From Calycina herbarum (taxonomy: Eukaryota; Ascomycota; Leotiomycetes; Helotiales; Pezizellaceae): 64,000 nt of DNA. The notes below the pieces were generated by a model that saw only the letters and a program-made list of their open reading frames with translations, made no database searches and had not been told where the DNA came from. Below, one piece after another: positions 12,818 through 24,060 of this stretch (the stretch's first letter is position 1; every line of letters starts with the position of its first letter). Where the stretch lies: NCBI GenBank assembly GCA_001414485.1, contig LLEY01000044.1:124001-188000 (forward strand). The letters run 5' to 3'. The position numbers and the translations under genes were made by a program.

Positions 12818-13281
12818 TATCACGAATCACGGTATACGTAGTAAGTAGTCTAGACGGCGTTCTAACAGAATAAGGTATAATATCTAGGAAAGGAAAGTAA
12901 CACAGGAGGAAATTAGTAATACAGAAGGATATTAGGGATTTCAGGATCTTACTATTATAGTAATGTTAGAAGTTACGTAGGGTTATGTAACGTGATCGCC
13001 TACATCGCTCTAATCGCCTTAATTATAAGCGACGTAAGTAATACGAGCGATATAAGCAACGTACTTAGGAAACGAAGGTTCTATATAAGACTAGCACGTC
13101 TACTATTAGATAAGAGCTTCGTACTTAACTTTAGTTATTAATCTTATTATCTTATTTAATATCTTTAATATAAGTAACGAGTTTACTTCTAAGTAAACAA
13201 TCTAGCGTATTTATACTTCTTACTATATACTAACCTTTAAGACTTAGTTATCTTTATTTAGTTCGTAGGAGTTTTGTTATA
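12818..13281 (+). repeat. E3 5' LTR (464 bp)
   Basis: Begins TATCACGAATCACGG and ends TTTTGTTATA. Contains the TATA-like TCTATATAAGAC and ACTTCTAAGT at 13185-13194. The latter is complementary to ACTTAGAAGT at 13294-13303, 12 nt beyond the LTR. Confidence 0.92.
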
Positions 13282-13315
13282 CTTTAAGCACCTACTTAGA
13301 AGTAAGATCGCTACT

Positions 13316-14990
13316 ATGTTAGTAACCTCTTCTACTCTAAGAACCACCTTACCAAAGCTAGCTGTAGACCCCCTAGTTATACCAGTTACTACTCTTCGAG
13401 AGGAAGTGAAACTTCCTCTTCCAAAGCTGTTCGATAGCTTACCTAAGAAACTAGCTAAGTTCTTAATAAAAGCTTCTCTCTACTTAAACTTTTATTATAC
13501 TTAGTTTAGAAATGAAACTAACTAGGTTATATAGTTGTCTACCTATCTTAAAGGAGTAGCTTATAACTGGCTAGAACCATACCTAGAGGATTACTAGGTA
13601 AATAAAACAGCTAAAGGAAAAGTCTCTCTTTAAATGTCTAAGAAGACGAGGGATTTATTTAGAAATGTTCGAAGGTTTAAAGACAGAATTAACTAAGCTT
13701 TTAAGAATATTAATATAAAAAAGAAGGCAGTTAAAGCTTTATATATACTTAGGTAAAAGGGGTCAGCTACTAAATATACCTTATAATTTCAATAGTACTC
13801 TATATAGATAGAATAGAACGATAAAGTATTATATAAACAATTCTATCGTAGACTTAAGGATAATATAAAGGATAAACTTATATAAGAGGATTTTCTAAAT
13901 ACGTTAAATAAATTAATAAATAATATAATTAGAATTAATAACTATATTTATAAAAGGAATCTAGAAAAGAAAGGAAGTTATAGTTACTAATATAGAAAGA
14001 GTAGACGAAAAGATCGTAGAAACTCTATAGAAATCGATACTACCTAGAAATCATAGGTTCTAGAGAAGGAATCTAAGAAAGAAAACTCCTAGAAAAGAGA
14101 ACTGTTCTAGAAAGAGCGAAATCGTCGACGCGAATAGAACTTATATTATAACTATAGTCTTCCTAGCTATAGAGTAAATAAGTATAGTAAGAAGAAAGAC
14201 TCTAAAGAGAAACAAGCTAACGCTACTATCTAAAAAGAAGTAGCTTTGCTAGAAAAAATCGAACTTATAGACGAAGAACTTAAGGCTAGAGGTTATAGTA
14301 TATAAATTAAAACAGACGCTGTAGAGATAACGGCAGGCGCTATATACTTATAGCTAAGCGAAGGAATCGAGTTATAAGTTAGTAAGATATAAGATACTAA
14401 TAATAATAGAGATCTATTACTTAAAGAATATTATAATATATAGTCGGAAATAGATTATAAATCGCCTTTTTAAGTAGAATATAAATTACTACTATTAATA
14501 AGTTTATTAGAGTCGTTAGAATCGATATCTAACTCGTTAGAAGTAGATCTAGGAATATATAAGCTTAAATAAGACAAAATATAGACATTTATTAGAACCT
14601 TTAAAAAAGAGAATAGATAGGTATATATAGAAAACCAGAAACTTGATTTCTAGAGCTTATATTCTACTTAAGGAATCAACTCTACTATTTTAACTACTTA
14701 TAAAATAGTTTAGAATAAATAGAATAGAATAACTTTAGTAAGTCTTATTACTAGAAGGGAAACTATTGAATTTAAAGAACCTAGACTAAAATAAGTAGTA
14801 TCTAGTAAGCTATCTAATATACCTAAGATAGGAGATATTTAAATAGTTATAGATATATAGGAAGAAACTAGCTTATAGTAATAGTAGAGTCCTAACGACT
14901 TTATAAGACGCTCTAAACCTAGTTTTTTAGATACGCTACCTAATAGCAAGAAAGCTATACTAGAAATAGGAGGCTAGTATACTATAGTTA
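13316..14990 (+). pseudogene. E3 gag, inactivated
   Basis: ATG at 13316 (preferred over the in-frame upstream ATG at 13274, which lies in the LTR end). 63 codons are open before the first stop, and the same frame continues with a gag block (GVAYNWLEPYLEDY, about 13.55 kb). The zinc knuckle region (about 14.13-14.18 kb) reads NLYYNYSLPSYRVNKYS, where the family expects C-x2-C-x4-H-x4-C. All four ligands are Tyr, each explained by a single transition. The end coordinate is approximate. Confidence 0.78.
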
Positions 14991-15189
14991 CTTTAATTAA
15001 AAAAGTTAGAGTAATATTTTAAGAACTAAGAAGTAGAAAATTATTTAGTATAATCTTTTAGAAGATAAATAAATATAATATAGATTAAGAAACAGAGTTA
15101 GTATAGAGAGAACTCTACTAACTAATAATTAGAGAATTAAATACTACTTCTAGAGAAAATCAACTTATAGTAATAGCAAAGATAAGAGA

Positions 15190-18100
15190 AAAGGAACTCC
15201 GAGTCTTAATTAATTTAGAAGTAATAGGTAATTTCCTTTCTCTAACAGCTTAGAAGAAGCTAAACGTCTTAATTAAAGGTATAAGGCTATACTACTTAGG
15301 AGTAGTTAACAGAATAGACGTTATATACTAGGATAGAATTATTAACTAGTAAACTATTCTAATAAATATTACTATTAAAAGATACTACTTAGATATATAA
15401 TTTAATATTATTAAAATAGGAAGCAAGGAAGCGATACTTAGTATACTATAGATTAAGAAACATAATCTAGATATTAATTAAAAAGCTTAAATAATAACCT
15501 TTAGTTAATATAATTATATAAGCTTGTAATTATAACTTTAAAGCTAGAACAAGGTTAGCGCCACCTCTTCTAAGACGCTAGGACACCTTATCTAAGGTCT
15601 TCTATAGGTTAGTAGGACAGCTAATAACGAAATACCTATATAGTATAGAGAATTTAAAGCTCTGTTTAAGAACCTAGAAAACTTATAAGCCTTACTAGAA
15701 CATTGCTTATAAGATTATAAGATTAAACTAAAAGAGGGTTATTACTTCTTAAAGTAGAAACTTCGGTTATATAACTAGAAAAGCTTATAAAGAATAGAAA
15801 GTTATATAAAGGAAGATATTAAAAAGGGATATATTAGAAGATTTAAGTTACTAATTACCTTAAATATACTTATTATTAAGAAGAAAGACGATCTAGATAA
15901 AAGAGTATATATTAATTACTAAGAAGTAAATTATACTATAGTAAAGAACGCTTATCTACTGCTACCTAGCTAGTACTTATAAGATAAGTTAGGTAAGGTA
16001 GTATAATTTATGAAACTAGATTAATAAAACGCTTATAAACTTATATAAATAAAAGTCGGAGACGAATAGAAGATAGTATTTACCTTACTATTAGGCTTTT
16101 ATAAATATATAGTTATACTATTTAAACTTTATAATATACTAGCTATATATTAGAGATAAAATAATAACATTTTAAGAGATCTTCTAAGAGTAATAGTAAT
16201 ATATTACTTAGATAATATCTTAATCTTCTTAAAAAAAGAAGAAGAATATAAGGAATATATTAAAGAAGTTTTATAATAACTTATAAGAGTAAACTCTTAG
16301 TTGAAACTCTTAAAATACGAGTTTAGAGTAACTTAGACCCTTTTCCTAAGATAGGTATTTAGCCTAGAAAAAATAGAAATAGATCTAGTAAAGATTTAAG
16401 ACATCTTAAACTAGAAATTACTAGAAAATATAAAAGATATATAGTTCTTCCTTAGATTTATAAACTTTTACTATCTATTTATTTAAGACTATATAAAGAT
16501 TACTAAACTAATATTAAGACTAGTTAAAAAAGCTATTAAGTTTATATAAAATAATTAGATAGAGGATGCTTTTTAGAAAATTAAAGCAAAGTTTATAGAA
16601 AAACCTATTCTATACGATTTTAATATAGATAGGCCTAGTATAATCGAAATAGACGTCTTAGACATAGTAGTAGGTACGGTTTACCTATAGCTAAATAATA
16701 AGGGAAAACTTATACCTATTATATATTATTCTAAGATATTTAACCTAGTATAATAAAACTATAGTATCTTTAATAAGGAATTACTTACTATAGTATTAGC
16801 TTTAGAATACTAGAGAATCTATTTATAGTTAATAAAACACCTAGTTATAGTTTTATCTAACTATAAGAATCTTAAGATATTTATAATAACTAAGGAACTT
16901 ATAATAAAATAATTAGCTAGATAGTCAGAGATATTAGAAGGATTTAATATTATTATTTGATATATAAAAGGAACGTTAAATACTTAAGCTAATACTCTTA
17001 GTTAGAAACCTAGATATAAGGGAAATAAGGAGTATAAGAAAATTATAATCTTAAAAACTCTTAAGAATAGAGACTTAGTACCTACTATATATAAGATAAT
17101 AGTAATAAATAACATCTAAATAGATAAGATTTAGAATATATATAAAAGTTATAATTAATATATAAAAGGGAAATTATAAGTTCTTAGCTCGTATATAAAG
17201 GAGTTTATATAAGAATACTATACTATACCTACTTATAGTTACTAAGGAATTTATAAAACCCTCTAAAGAATAAGATAATACTACTATATTAATCGGTTAT
17301 CTACGATAGTTAAGAAAGTAATAGTAGAATATAATACTTATACTAGGAATAAGGCTTCCTACTATACTTCTTATAGATAGATAAACACTACTCTAATACT
17401 ATAAATACCTTAGAAATTAATATTTATAGATTTTATTATTAAACTACTAAAATCTAAAGACTTAATAATAAGAGTTAAATATAATATAATCCTAGTTATT
17501 ATAGAACAACTTATAAAGTATATAATTCTTATAGTATATATAGAGTTAAGTATAGCTAAGGAATTAGTATTTACATTCTTTAAAGAAGTAGTTTTAAGAT
17601 ATAGACTACTTAAAGAGATACTCTTAGATAGAGATAAGCTCTTTACCTTAAAATTTTAAATTACTCTTATAAAACAATTAAGTACGAAAAGAAAGCTTTT
17701 AATAGCTTTTTACTCTTAAATAAATAAAAGAAATAAATAGATAAATTAAGTAGTTAAAACATACCTTTATTATTATATAAACTATTAGTAAGATAACTAG
17801 GTAGAACTGTTACCCTTAGTATAGTTTGTCTATAATAGTTTAGTAATAGAAATAATACTTATTATACTATTCTATACTAATTTTAGATATAAATTATTAA
17901 CGTATCAAGAACTACTATCTACGACTATTAATAACCAGCTTACTTATATTTACGTCTTAAAAATTAAAAGGCTATATAAGAAACTTATAAAGGATTTATA
18001 ATTTATAGTCGAAAGAAATATATACTACTATAATAAACGACGTAGTTAGGAGCTAATACTAAAAGAGAGAGATAAAGTCTACTTAGTATAAAAGAATATT

Positions 18101-18480
18101 AATATAAAAAGACTAAGTAATAAACTAGATTATAAGAAACTTAGACTATTTAAAATTAAACGAGTTAAGAGACCTTTAAATTATAAATTAGTACTACTAA
18201 GGATAATAAACATCTACCTAGTATTCTATATATCCCTACTCGAACTAGTACTACTAGGAGTACTACTAGCCCTATTTATAGAAATTTAACTAGTTAATCT
18301 AAATACTAAATATAAAGTTAAAAGAATTCTTAACTATAAAATCATTAAAGGTAAGATTAAGTACTTAATTAAATAGTTAGATTACCTATACTTAGAAAAT
18401 ACTTAAGAGCTAAAAGGTAATCTTAACTATTACTTAGAAGAACTTTAGAAGTTCTACTACTAAAACCTAGGGTTACCTAC
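15190..18480 (+). pseudogene. E3 pol, inactivated
   Basis: Protease block VLINLEVIGNFLS (about 15.21 kb, catalytic Asp read as Asn). RT with KKDDLDKRVYINYQEVN (about 15.88 kb), MKLDQ, and YLDN (16205-16216). RNase H from about 16.62 kb. Integrase with EYYTIPTYSYQGI (zinc-domain His positions read Tyr), FIDFIIKLL and DRDKLF in the core. Chromodomain about 18.31-18.47 kb. Stops throughout. Confidence 0.88.
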
Positions 18481-18559
18481 ATCTTATAGTTAGAAGAGAA
18501 AGCCTTAAGGAAAGCTAAATTAAGGGTTGGCTTAGTAATAAAAGCAGGGTCGCTAGAAG

Positions 18560-19100
18560 AAGAGAGGGCTACTAGCTAGGCGACCTCTAATTCCCTCTCT
18601 TCTTTCTCTTTCTCTACTCTTTCTTTTTTATTAGCTTTATTAAGTTCTTATAGATTAGTAAGACTATAATAGAGCATCTCTTACTCCTACTCTATAAGGA
18701 AGCGTTATTATTTTTATAGGCGAAGGATCTTCTATATAGCTTCTTTCTAAATCTTATAAGCTGTCTCTTTCTTCTATTATAACCTCTGTTTCTAGGTATT
18801 AATAGATTCCTACTCGAAAATTAAGAATATTCGATTTTATAACTCGATATTATAAGATTTGCTCTTCCTAGTATACTTAGAATACTTAGAACTACTAGGA
18901 ACGCTAATATATCGACAACTAGTTTTCGTATTTATATAACAAGTATAAGGAATTATTTTACGTCTTAAACGTTTGATTTAAAGAGTGTTAAGGGTCCTAT
19001 ATTATTTAAGCTTATCTTTTAAGAGAGGTGTTAACGATATAATAGGAACTAGAGAGGCTGCTAGCCTCTTAACGATATTTCTTAGACTATACTTAAGCGT
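18560..19100 (-). pseudogene. Antisense coiled-coil frame of E3
   Basis: Same frame, position and length as in E2. It starts with LAASLVPIISLTPLL-like sequence and ends in NKANKKERVEKEKEER. All visible interruptions are TAG/TAA at positions that are Gln-type stops in the sister copies too. Confidence 0.6.
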
Positions 19101-19129
19101 AGAGACACGCTAGTCTAAGAAGAGGATAG

Positions 19130-19593
19130 TGTTACGAATTACAGTATACGTAGTAAGTAGTCTAGACGACGTTCTAATAAGATAAGGTATAATATCTAGG
19201 AAAGGAAAGTAATATAAGAGGAAATTAGTAATATAGAAGAATATTAGAGATTTCAAGATCTTACTATTATAGTAATATTAGAAGTTACATAGGGTTATAT
19301 AACGTAATCGCCTATATCGCTCTAATCGCCTTAATCGCGAGCGACGTAAGCGACGCGAGTAATATAAGCGACGTACTTAGGAAACGAAGGTTCTATATAA
19401 GACTAGCACGTCTACTATTAGATAAGAGCTTCGTACTTAACTTTAGTTATTAATCTTATTATCTTATTTAATATCTTTAATATAAGTAACGAGTTTACTT
19501 CTAAGTGAACAACCTAGCGTATTTATACTTCTTACTATATACTAATCTTCGAGACTTAGTCATCTTTGTTTAGTTCGTAGGAGTTTCGTTACA
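19130..19593 (+). repeat. E3 3' LTR (464 bp)
   Basis: Begins TGTTACGAATTACAG and ends GTTTCGTTACA, the best preserved termini of this LTR family here (TGTTACG...CGTTACA). Followed by TSD CTTCT. Confidence 0.93.
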
Positions 19594-20158
19594 CTTCTAT
19601 AAGAAAAGAGGTAATAAGTAGAGAAAAGAAAGTAAATACTAAAGTAAAGAAGAGTATAAACATTAATATATACTCGGCTATAACTCTTAAATTCTTAATA
19701 TTCCTAAGATAACTACTATGTAACTTGTCTTTATACTGCTTAATAAAATCCTCTGTCTAGTTCTTACTAACCTTCTTCTTATATATCTCTTCAGTAAGGT
19801 TTTAGATAATCGACGAAGTAGAAGGTATTCTACGATCTATAAGCCTACTTATTTGCCGAATCAGGACCTCCTCTTGCTCTTTAGTTAATACTTAAAGGTA
19901 AAAAGCAGTGGCCTCTCGACGTGTCTTAGTTAAGCTCTTAACTCTCTATAAGATAGTAGAACGGTTATATCTATACTTCTTCGCAGCTTTAATATAATTG
20001 CTAAATTCCCCTCTTTCGATTACTACCACCGCCTAGTTAATCCGATACGTATTATCTACTCTAGCTATAATTAAAGTGTATAAGTGGGGGAAAAGTGAAG
20101 CTATTTTCAGTGGTGCACAGTCCAGGAGCGTGCACAGTCCAGGGAGATCGGTTAAGGT
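19594..20158 (-). mobile_element. Fot1/pogo-like transposon P0, 5' terminal part with TIR and N-terminal transposase
   Basis: The right end is a terminal repeat with internal duplication: GTGCACAGTCCAGG occurs twice (about 20113-20143), then the end at 20158 followed by TA (20159-20160), the usual pogo/mariner target. Minus-strand translation from about 20.07 kb gives NxTYRINQAVVVIERGEF and KAAKKYRYNRSTILQRV, an N-terminal DNA-binding domain like that of Fot-type transposases, followed by LTKEQEEVLIRQI. A few stops interrupt it. E3 and then E1 split the rest. The TIR keeps normal GC, so the mutated block ends exactly at the transposon border. Confidence 0.82.
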
Positions 20159-22370
20159 TACTGCAGGCTTTCTCTGTTCGAGACAGCACGTGACAGTTGA
20201 GTGCAACACGATGCTTATTGAGTTAATATCCCACGAACAGAATTAATTATGTCCCTATCTTTGTTCATACAGTAACTACCCGATGGATAGAAGGCTCTGC
20301 AACAGTACCCTGGCCGTAACCAGGTGCAGGACGAGGGCAAACAACAAACACCTTATCCACGTCAAGGTATTTAGACTGTTCAAAAACGTCCGGACAATGC
20401 TCCATTAACCTGCTGATTCCAGCAAAAGGAAATACTACAGCAGGGTTCCTAGATATCATACCACTATTAAGTGGAGTAGGGATTGGGGTAGGCGGGGAAC
20501 ATCATGCCACCGTCAAGTCACACAGCCGCATAGCAGAGGTGTATCGTTGTCGACGACAGTAGTACTATATTATTCGGTCCACGACTGGCATATCGCGAAA
20601 CATACTGTGCTTCCAAATAACGAGAACATCGAGACGCGTCCCTCCGAACAGTTAAGCAGACTACAGTCATAGCAGAGCGGCATGCCTTGCGGATCAAACC
20701 GACGCCAGAACGGTGCAATCACGAATGCACGTCTCCGAGATGATAATATTAGTACGACCAATGAGGCTGGATGTTACGACGAAGCTGTACTTATTCTGGA
20801 GGGCGAAGACCCGCCTTCGGATGCCGAGTTTGTGGCGCTGAGACATGCTCCCAAAAGATGTAGGGGAAGGCACTACGCAAGGCTTTCTAGATGGTAGAGA
20901 AGCCGCTTCGACAGTTCCCGAAGACGTGGCCTCTGTATACTCTTCCAACAGTGTGATTGTCTTGTCGGATGCTCTCAGATACATACTGTTGCAATGCTGC
21001 ACGTTTTGAGGGCAAGAGTAAAAGACTTGAATTCCATGCCTTGCTCTACAAGAGCAGAAGGCATATATATATACAATGTTGCAATAGCTATTGCCACATC
21101 CATTTGCCAAAAAAAAAAAAAAACTCTTCCTGCCGGCATGCCCGACGGGCATACCGATATCTCTTAAGTGGCGTAATATAACAGGTTATTCGATATCGGA
21201 ATCTCGACATGAGCATTTTCCATTTCCGTCTTTGGACCTGAGCTGTTGCTGTTATAGCCTGAGCTGTGGGTGAGCCAAACCTGAGCCAGGCTGAGCAAGT
21301 GAGCCAAGGAGGTGAGCCCACGGTGAACAGGGGCGACCGGTTTGGGCTCCTCGGCTACGACTGCCGCCGGCTAAAATTGGAAAGAGTAAGGCAGGGGTTC
21401 TTTCGGGGCCGATTATGGATCCCTGTTCGCAAAGAGCCGCACCAAACGACTTACCGAACCTCAACTTCAACGTATGCAAGCACATACCGATCCGTTACGC
21501 ACTTATTTAACTGCTGTCTGCCATAAGACGTTGTACTCAAATACACATAATATTGCACCTTAATGACAGTCGATTTACGCTTCTGTATAGTTTCAAAGGG
21601 CTAAAAGGGCGACAACACAAATCCTAGGAGTCAACGTTTGGCGCTCCTCATGAGCACGCTACCTATCATAAACGTCACCAGATGCTTTCCCTGAGCAAGG
21701 TATTGTTTATGTAAGCCCGCGCAACAAAGCGCGGTACGGCAGTTGCATCGAGGGTTACGACAGCTGGTTCGCTAGCCCTGCCGCAGCTGAAAGCCTTGAC
21801 GACACGGTTAGTTTGAAGCCAGAACCCTTAATCTGCCACTCTAGATTCGATCCTCTTGACTGTCGCGATGGCGATCATTCCTCTGGAGGGCATCGCATAA
21901 CTGAGGTACGAGCATGAGTTCAACTTACCTCCCTCTTCTCGTCGTCGCACTATCACTATCATTACGGCAATGCTCCCTCGGTGAATGTAACAGTGGAGGT
22001 CTGCCCTTGGCATTCCTTTCATCCGATATGACCTGGCTAATGGAAGTAATGCCTCACGATGACATAGCTAGCTTCTGCCTGGCTGCGCTGTAGCATTCCG
22101 CGTCGAGGGAAGGATCTCGGTGAGCTCCTTTGTGCCACGGAGAAGACGATATGCGCTGTAGTAGGCGTAGCAAAGGCAAGAAGATTTTCGAGTACCTGGT
22201 TGATGAGCTCTCTACCTAGATCACTGAAGATTAACTGCGAATCTTACTTAGTCCTATGTTATTTGCTGAGCTTAAAGGTAACTAGTTGCGTCATGAGCGT
22301 CTTGTTTTGGAAATCTTGAGGAACAGTTCGCTAACGGAATAAAATTTAAACAGCGTCTTCCCCTAATCCC
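20159..22370. other. Island 1, left intergenic part; no gene supported
   Basis: Composition returns to normal (about 50% GC) at the P0 border. Several 60-150 codon open frames exist on both strands, but they overlap each other and show no domain, so I support none. Visible structure: a run of about 15 A at about 21.11 kb, a perfect inverted repeat ATGCCCG-A-CGGGCAT (21138-21152) beside it, and a loose cluster of seven TGAGC words (21239-21317). Confidence 0.5.
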
Positions 22371-23182
22371 TTGAGCCGAGCACAGTCTGAGATCCATCCT
22401 AAGCATCCAGCAACTCCGATCAACGATAAGCACGGCCATACTCCCTCTACTCCACCAGGCCCGGCACGGAGCGGCGATCCTGATGCGGGGAAACGGGGAG
22501 AGAAGCGGAGGCACCAAGACATGTATACCGAGATCAGAAGCGAAACCCACCATTCAGTGAACACCTATGACAATAACAACACTTGTGATACTGGCGATGA
22601 GGACCCACGACCTGCAAAGCGACGAAAGCCACGCGCAGCGCCTCCCGCGACTCGAACCATCTGCCGCAGGCATACACCAGGGCTCCGCCTAGACAGGCTC
22701 GCCCCCTTGTGGCGCTGTCACCGCACCTGAGATTGACGACGCGCAGCCCCAGGCTGATCATGGATGTCGGTCGACTCTTGTCGATAATAGCCACCAACAT
22801 GCCTGGCGAACTTCTCGGAACCCGTCTGCGGCAACAGAGGCGGTACCAGTTGCTGAGTATCAAGAATGGCCCCTCCAAGGTTTTCTCAAACGTACCAAGA
22901 TCGGGGTGATGTGACGTACAATCTTGAGTTCAAACTGCCATCGATCTCGGAACACTTTCACTTACCGATTAATCCCACAGCATTGGACATCAATCACGAC
23001 GCTGCTACACATTCCAAGAATGGACAGAAGAAGAGGATATAAAGCTGCTCCAGATGTGGAACGAAGGCCGTTCGTGGGAATACATCTTTGCTGCCCTCCC
23101 TGGCCGGAGTGAAGGGACAATCCGGGTGGGCTGTTCGACGAAATTCAAAAAACGACCTCATACAGTGGCTGGTCGTTCTTGA
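22371..23182 (+). pseudogene. Myb/SANT-like DNA-binding domain protein, frameshifted remnant
   Basis: Pieces of one protein lie in successive frames. They are an acidic/basic segment GDEDPRPAKRRKPRAAPP (about 22.59-22.65 kb); AATEAVPVAEYQEWPLQGFL (about 22.83-22.89 kb); then, after a frame change near 22905, DVTYNLEFKLPSISEHF (about 22.91-22.97 kb); then, after a second shift near 23000, a Myb/SANT-like domain with WTEEEDIKLLQMWNEGRSW (from 23021) and FAALPGRSEGTIRVGCSTKF, ending KKRP... at stop 23180-23182. The three spaced aromatic residues (two Trp, one Phe) and acidic TEEED start fit Myb-like domains of fungal nuclear proteins. At least two frameshifts and in-frame stops mean decay, unless unseen introns explain one of them. 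The start is uncertain. Confidence 0.65.
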
Positions 23183-23944
23183 ACTGGAGGGGCCAATTGC
23201 TTCATTGACGTTGGGGCTCCTGCATCGGAGGAGGTCGAGCCGTCAAGCAGCGATGACTAGTCAGAACTCCGGCTGCAGCCCGCATCGCTGGACCATGGTA
23301 CGCCACAGAGCCGGACAGGCTTCCCCCAGCAGGTGGACGGGGGGAACATCGCAACCACGCTGCGCTAGTTTGTATCTGCCAGGACGAACTCTGAAAATAA
23401 CCTAATCCTTCTATTAGCTAGTCCCAACGCCGGAGCAGGTGCGGCTGAGGGAAGCGGCGTTCAACGCGAGAAGAATAGGGATCGGATGCATGGGCGGAAT
23501 TCCACAAGAAAATGGAGAAGTTGACATCGCCTGTTCATTGACATCCTTGGTATCCTTGCATTGTACAGTTTTCACCAGGAGCCACGTAGAACATGTCGAA
23601 GCCTGGCAGGGAGAAATTTCTCGCAGTGCCACGTCGAGGTTGATATGTGCCCATGGGTGGAGAGAAAATTTTGTGTTGCAGCCGTGAGCCAGAAGTCGGT
23701 GAAAGGTTTGTTTTTCCTCGTCGCCATGCACTCATTCCCGATTTCAGCCAGCCTGAAAAAGGGAGTAATTTCAGAGAAAAATGCCTCATAATTCATTGGA
23801 CGTGGGGTGGCACACATCATCTGTTGGCTTAACACCACAGCGCCTCGGTGATGGCCGCAAAAAGAAACTCCACGGATTCCAAGTCCACACAGCTTGATAG
23901 TATTTGAGGAGGCGAGGTCGCTCGCTAGAACTTGCTCACTGCGA
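23183..23944. other. Intergenic, no gene supported
   Basis: Normal composition. Short overlapping frames on both strands only; nothing recognisable. The right end grades into the upstream region of the 821-codon gene. Confidence 0.5.
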
Positions 23945-24060
23945 GTCCTGCCTACCTACCTTCAGCATCCCCTCTTCCCCACTCACTTTGAACACTCAAC
24001 TCTCCCTCCAATAGCAACACGCTCACGCATTGCGTTTCTTTGGCTTGAGTCCCAGGAAAG
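23945..24060 (+). promoter_or_regulatory. Pyrimidine-rich upstream tract of the 821-codon gene
   Basis: C/T-rich stretch (for example CCCCTCTTCCCC and CTCTCCCTCC), a common core-promoter feature of filamentous fungi, ending at the AGGAAAGATGG start context of the gene. No convincing TATA box. Confidence 0.45.

Larger units (their letters stand above)
12818..19593 (+). mobile_element. Ty3/gypsy element E3, complete copy (6776 bp) inserted in P0
   Basis: LTRs of 464 bp (12818-13281 and 19130-19593) and a perfect 5-bp target duplication CTTCT (12813-12817 and 19594-19598). Internal parts are gag (from 13316), protease (about 15.2 kb), RT with YLDN at 16205-16216, RNase H (about 16.64 kb, EIDVLD), integrase (about 17.2-18.0 kb), chromodomain (about 18.31-18.47 kb), antisense frame and LTR. 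It is the closest relative of E2 in this window. Its outer LTR sequence still reads TGTTACGAATTACAG at 19130. Confidence 0.94.

Noticed and set aside
1..20158. Centromere or subtelomere
   Set aside because: Nested RIP-mutated gypsy elements occur in both, but also in many internal AT blocks; no telomere repeats or other marker is visible, so position on the chromosome cannot be inferred.
20518..21526. Several overlapping 60-150 codon frames on both strands, including a 152-codon one with a poly-Phe run
   Set aside because: The Phe run is the translated A/T homopolymer; frames overlap on both strands without domains or splice logic. Chance frames in GC-balanced DNA.
23414..23838. Six open frames of 61-105 codons
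   Set aside because: Mutually overlapping on both strands, no recognisable motif, no consistent splice sites; most lie in the upstream region of the orphan gene.
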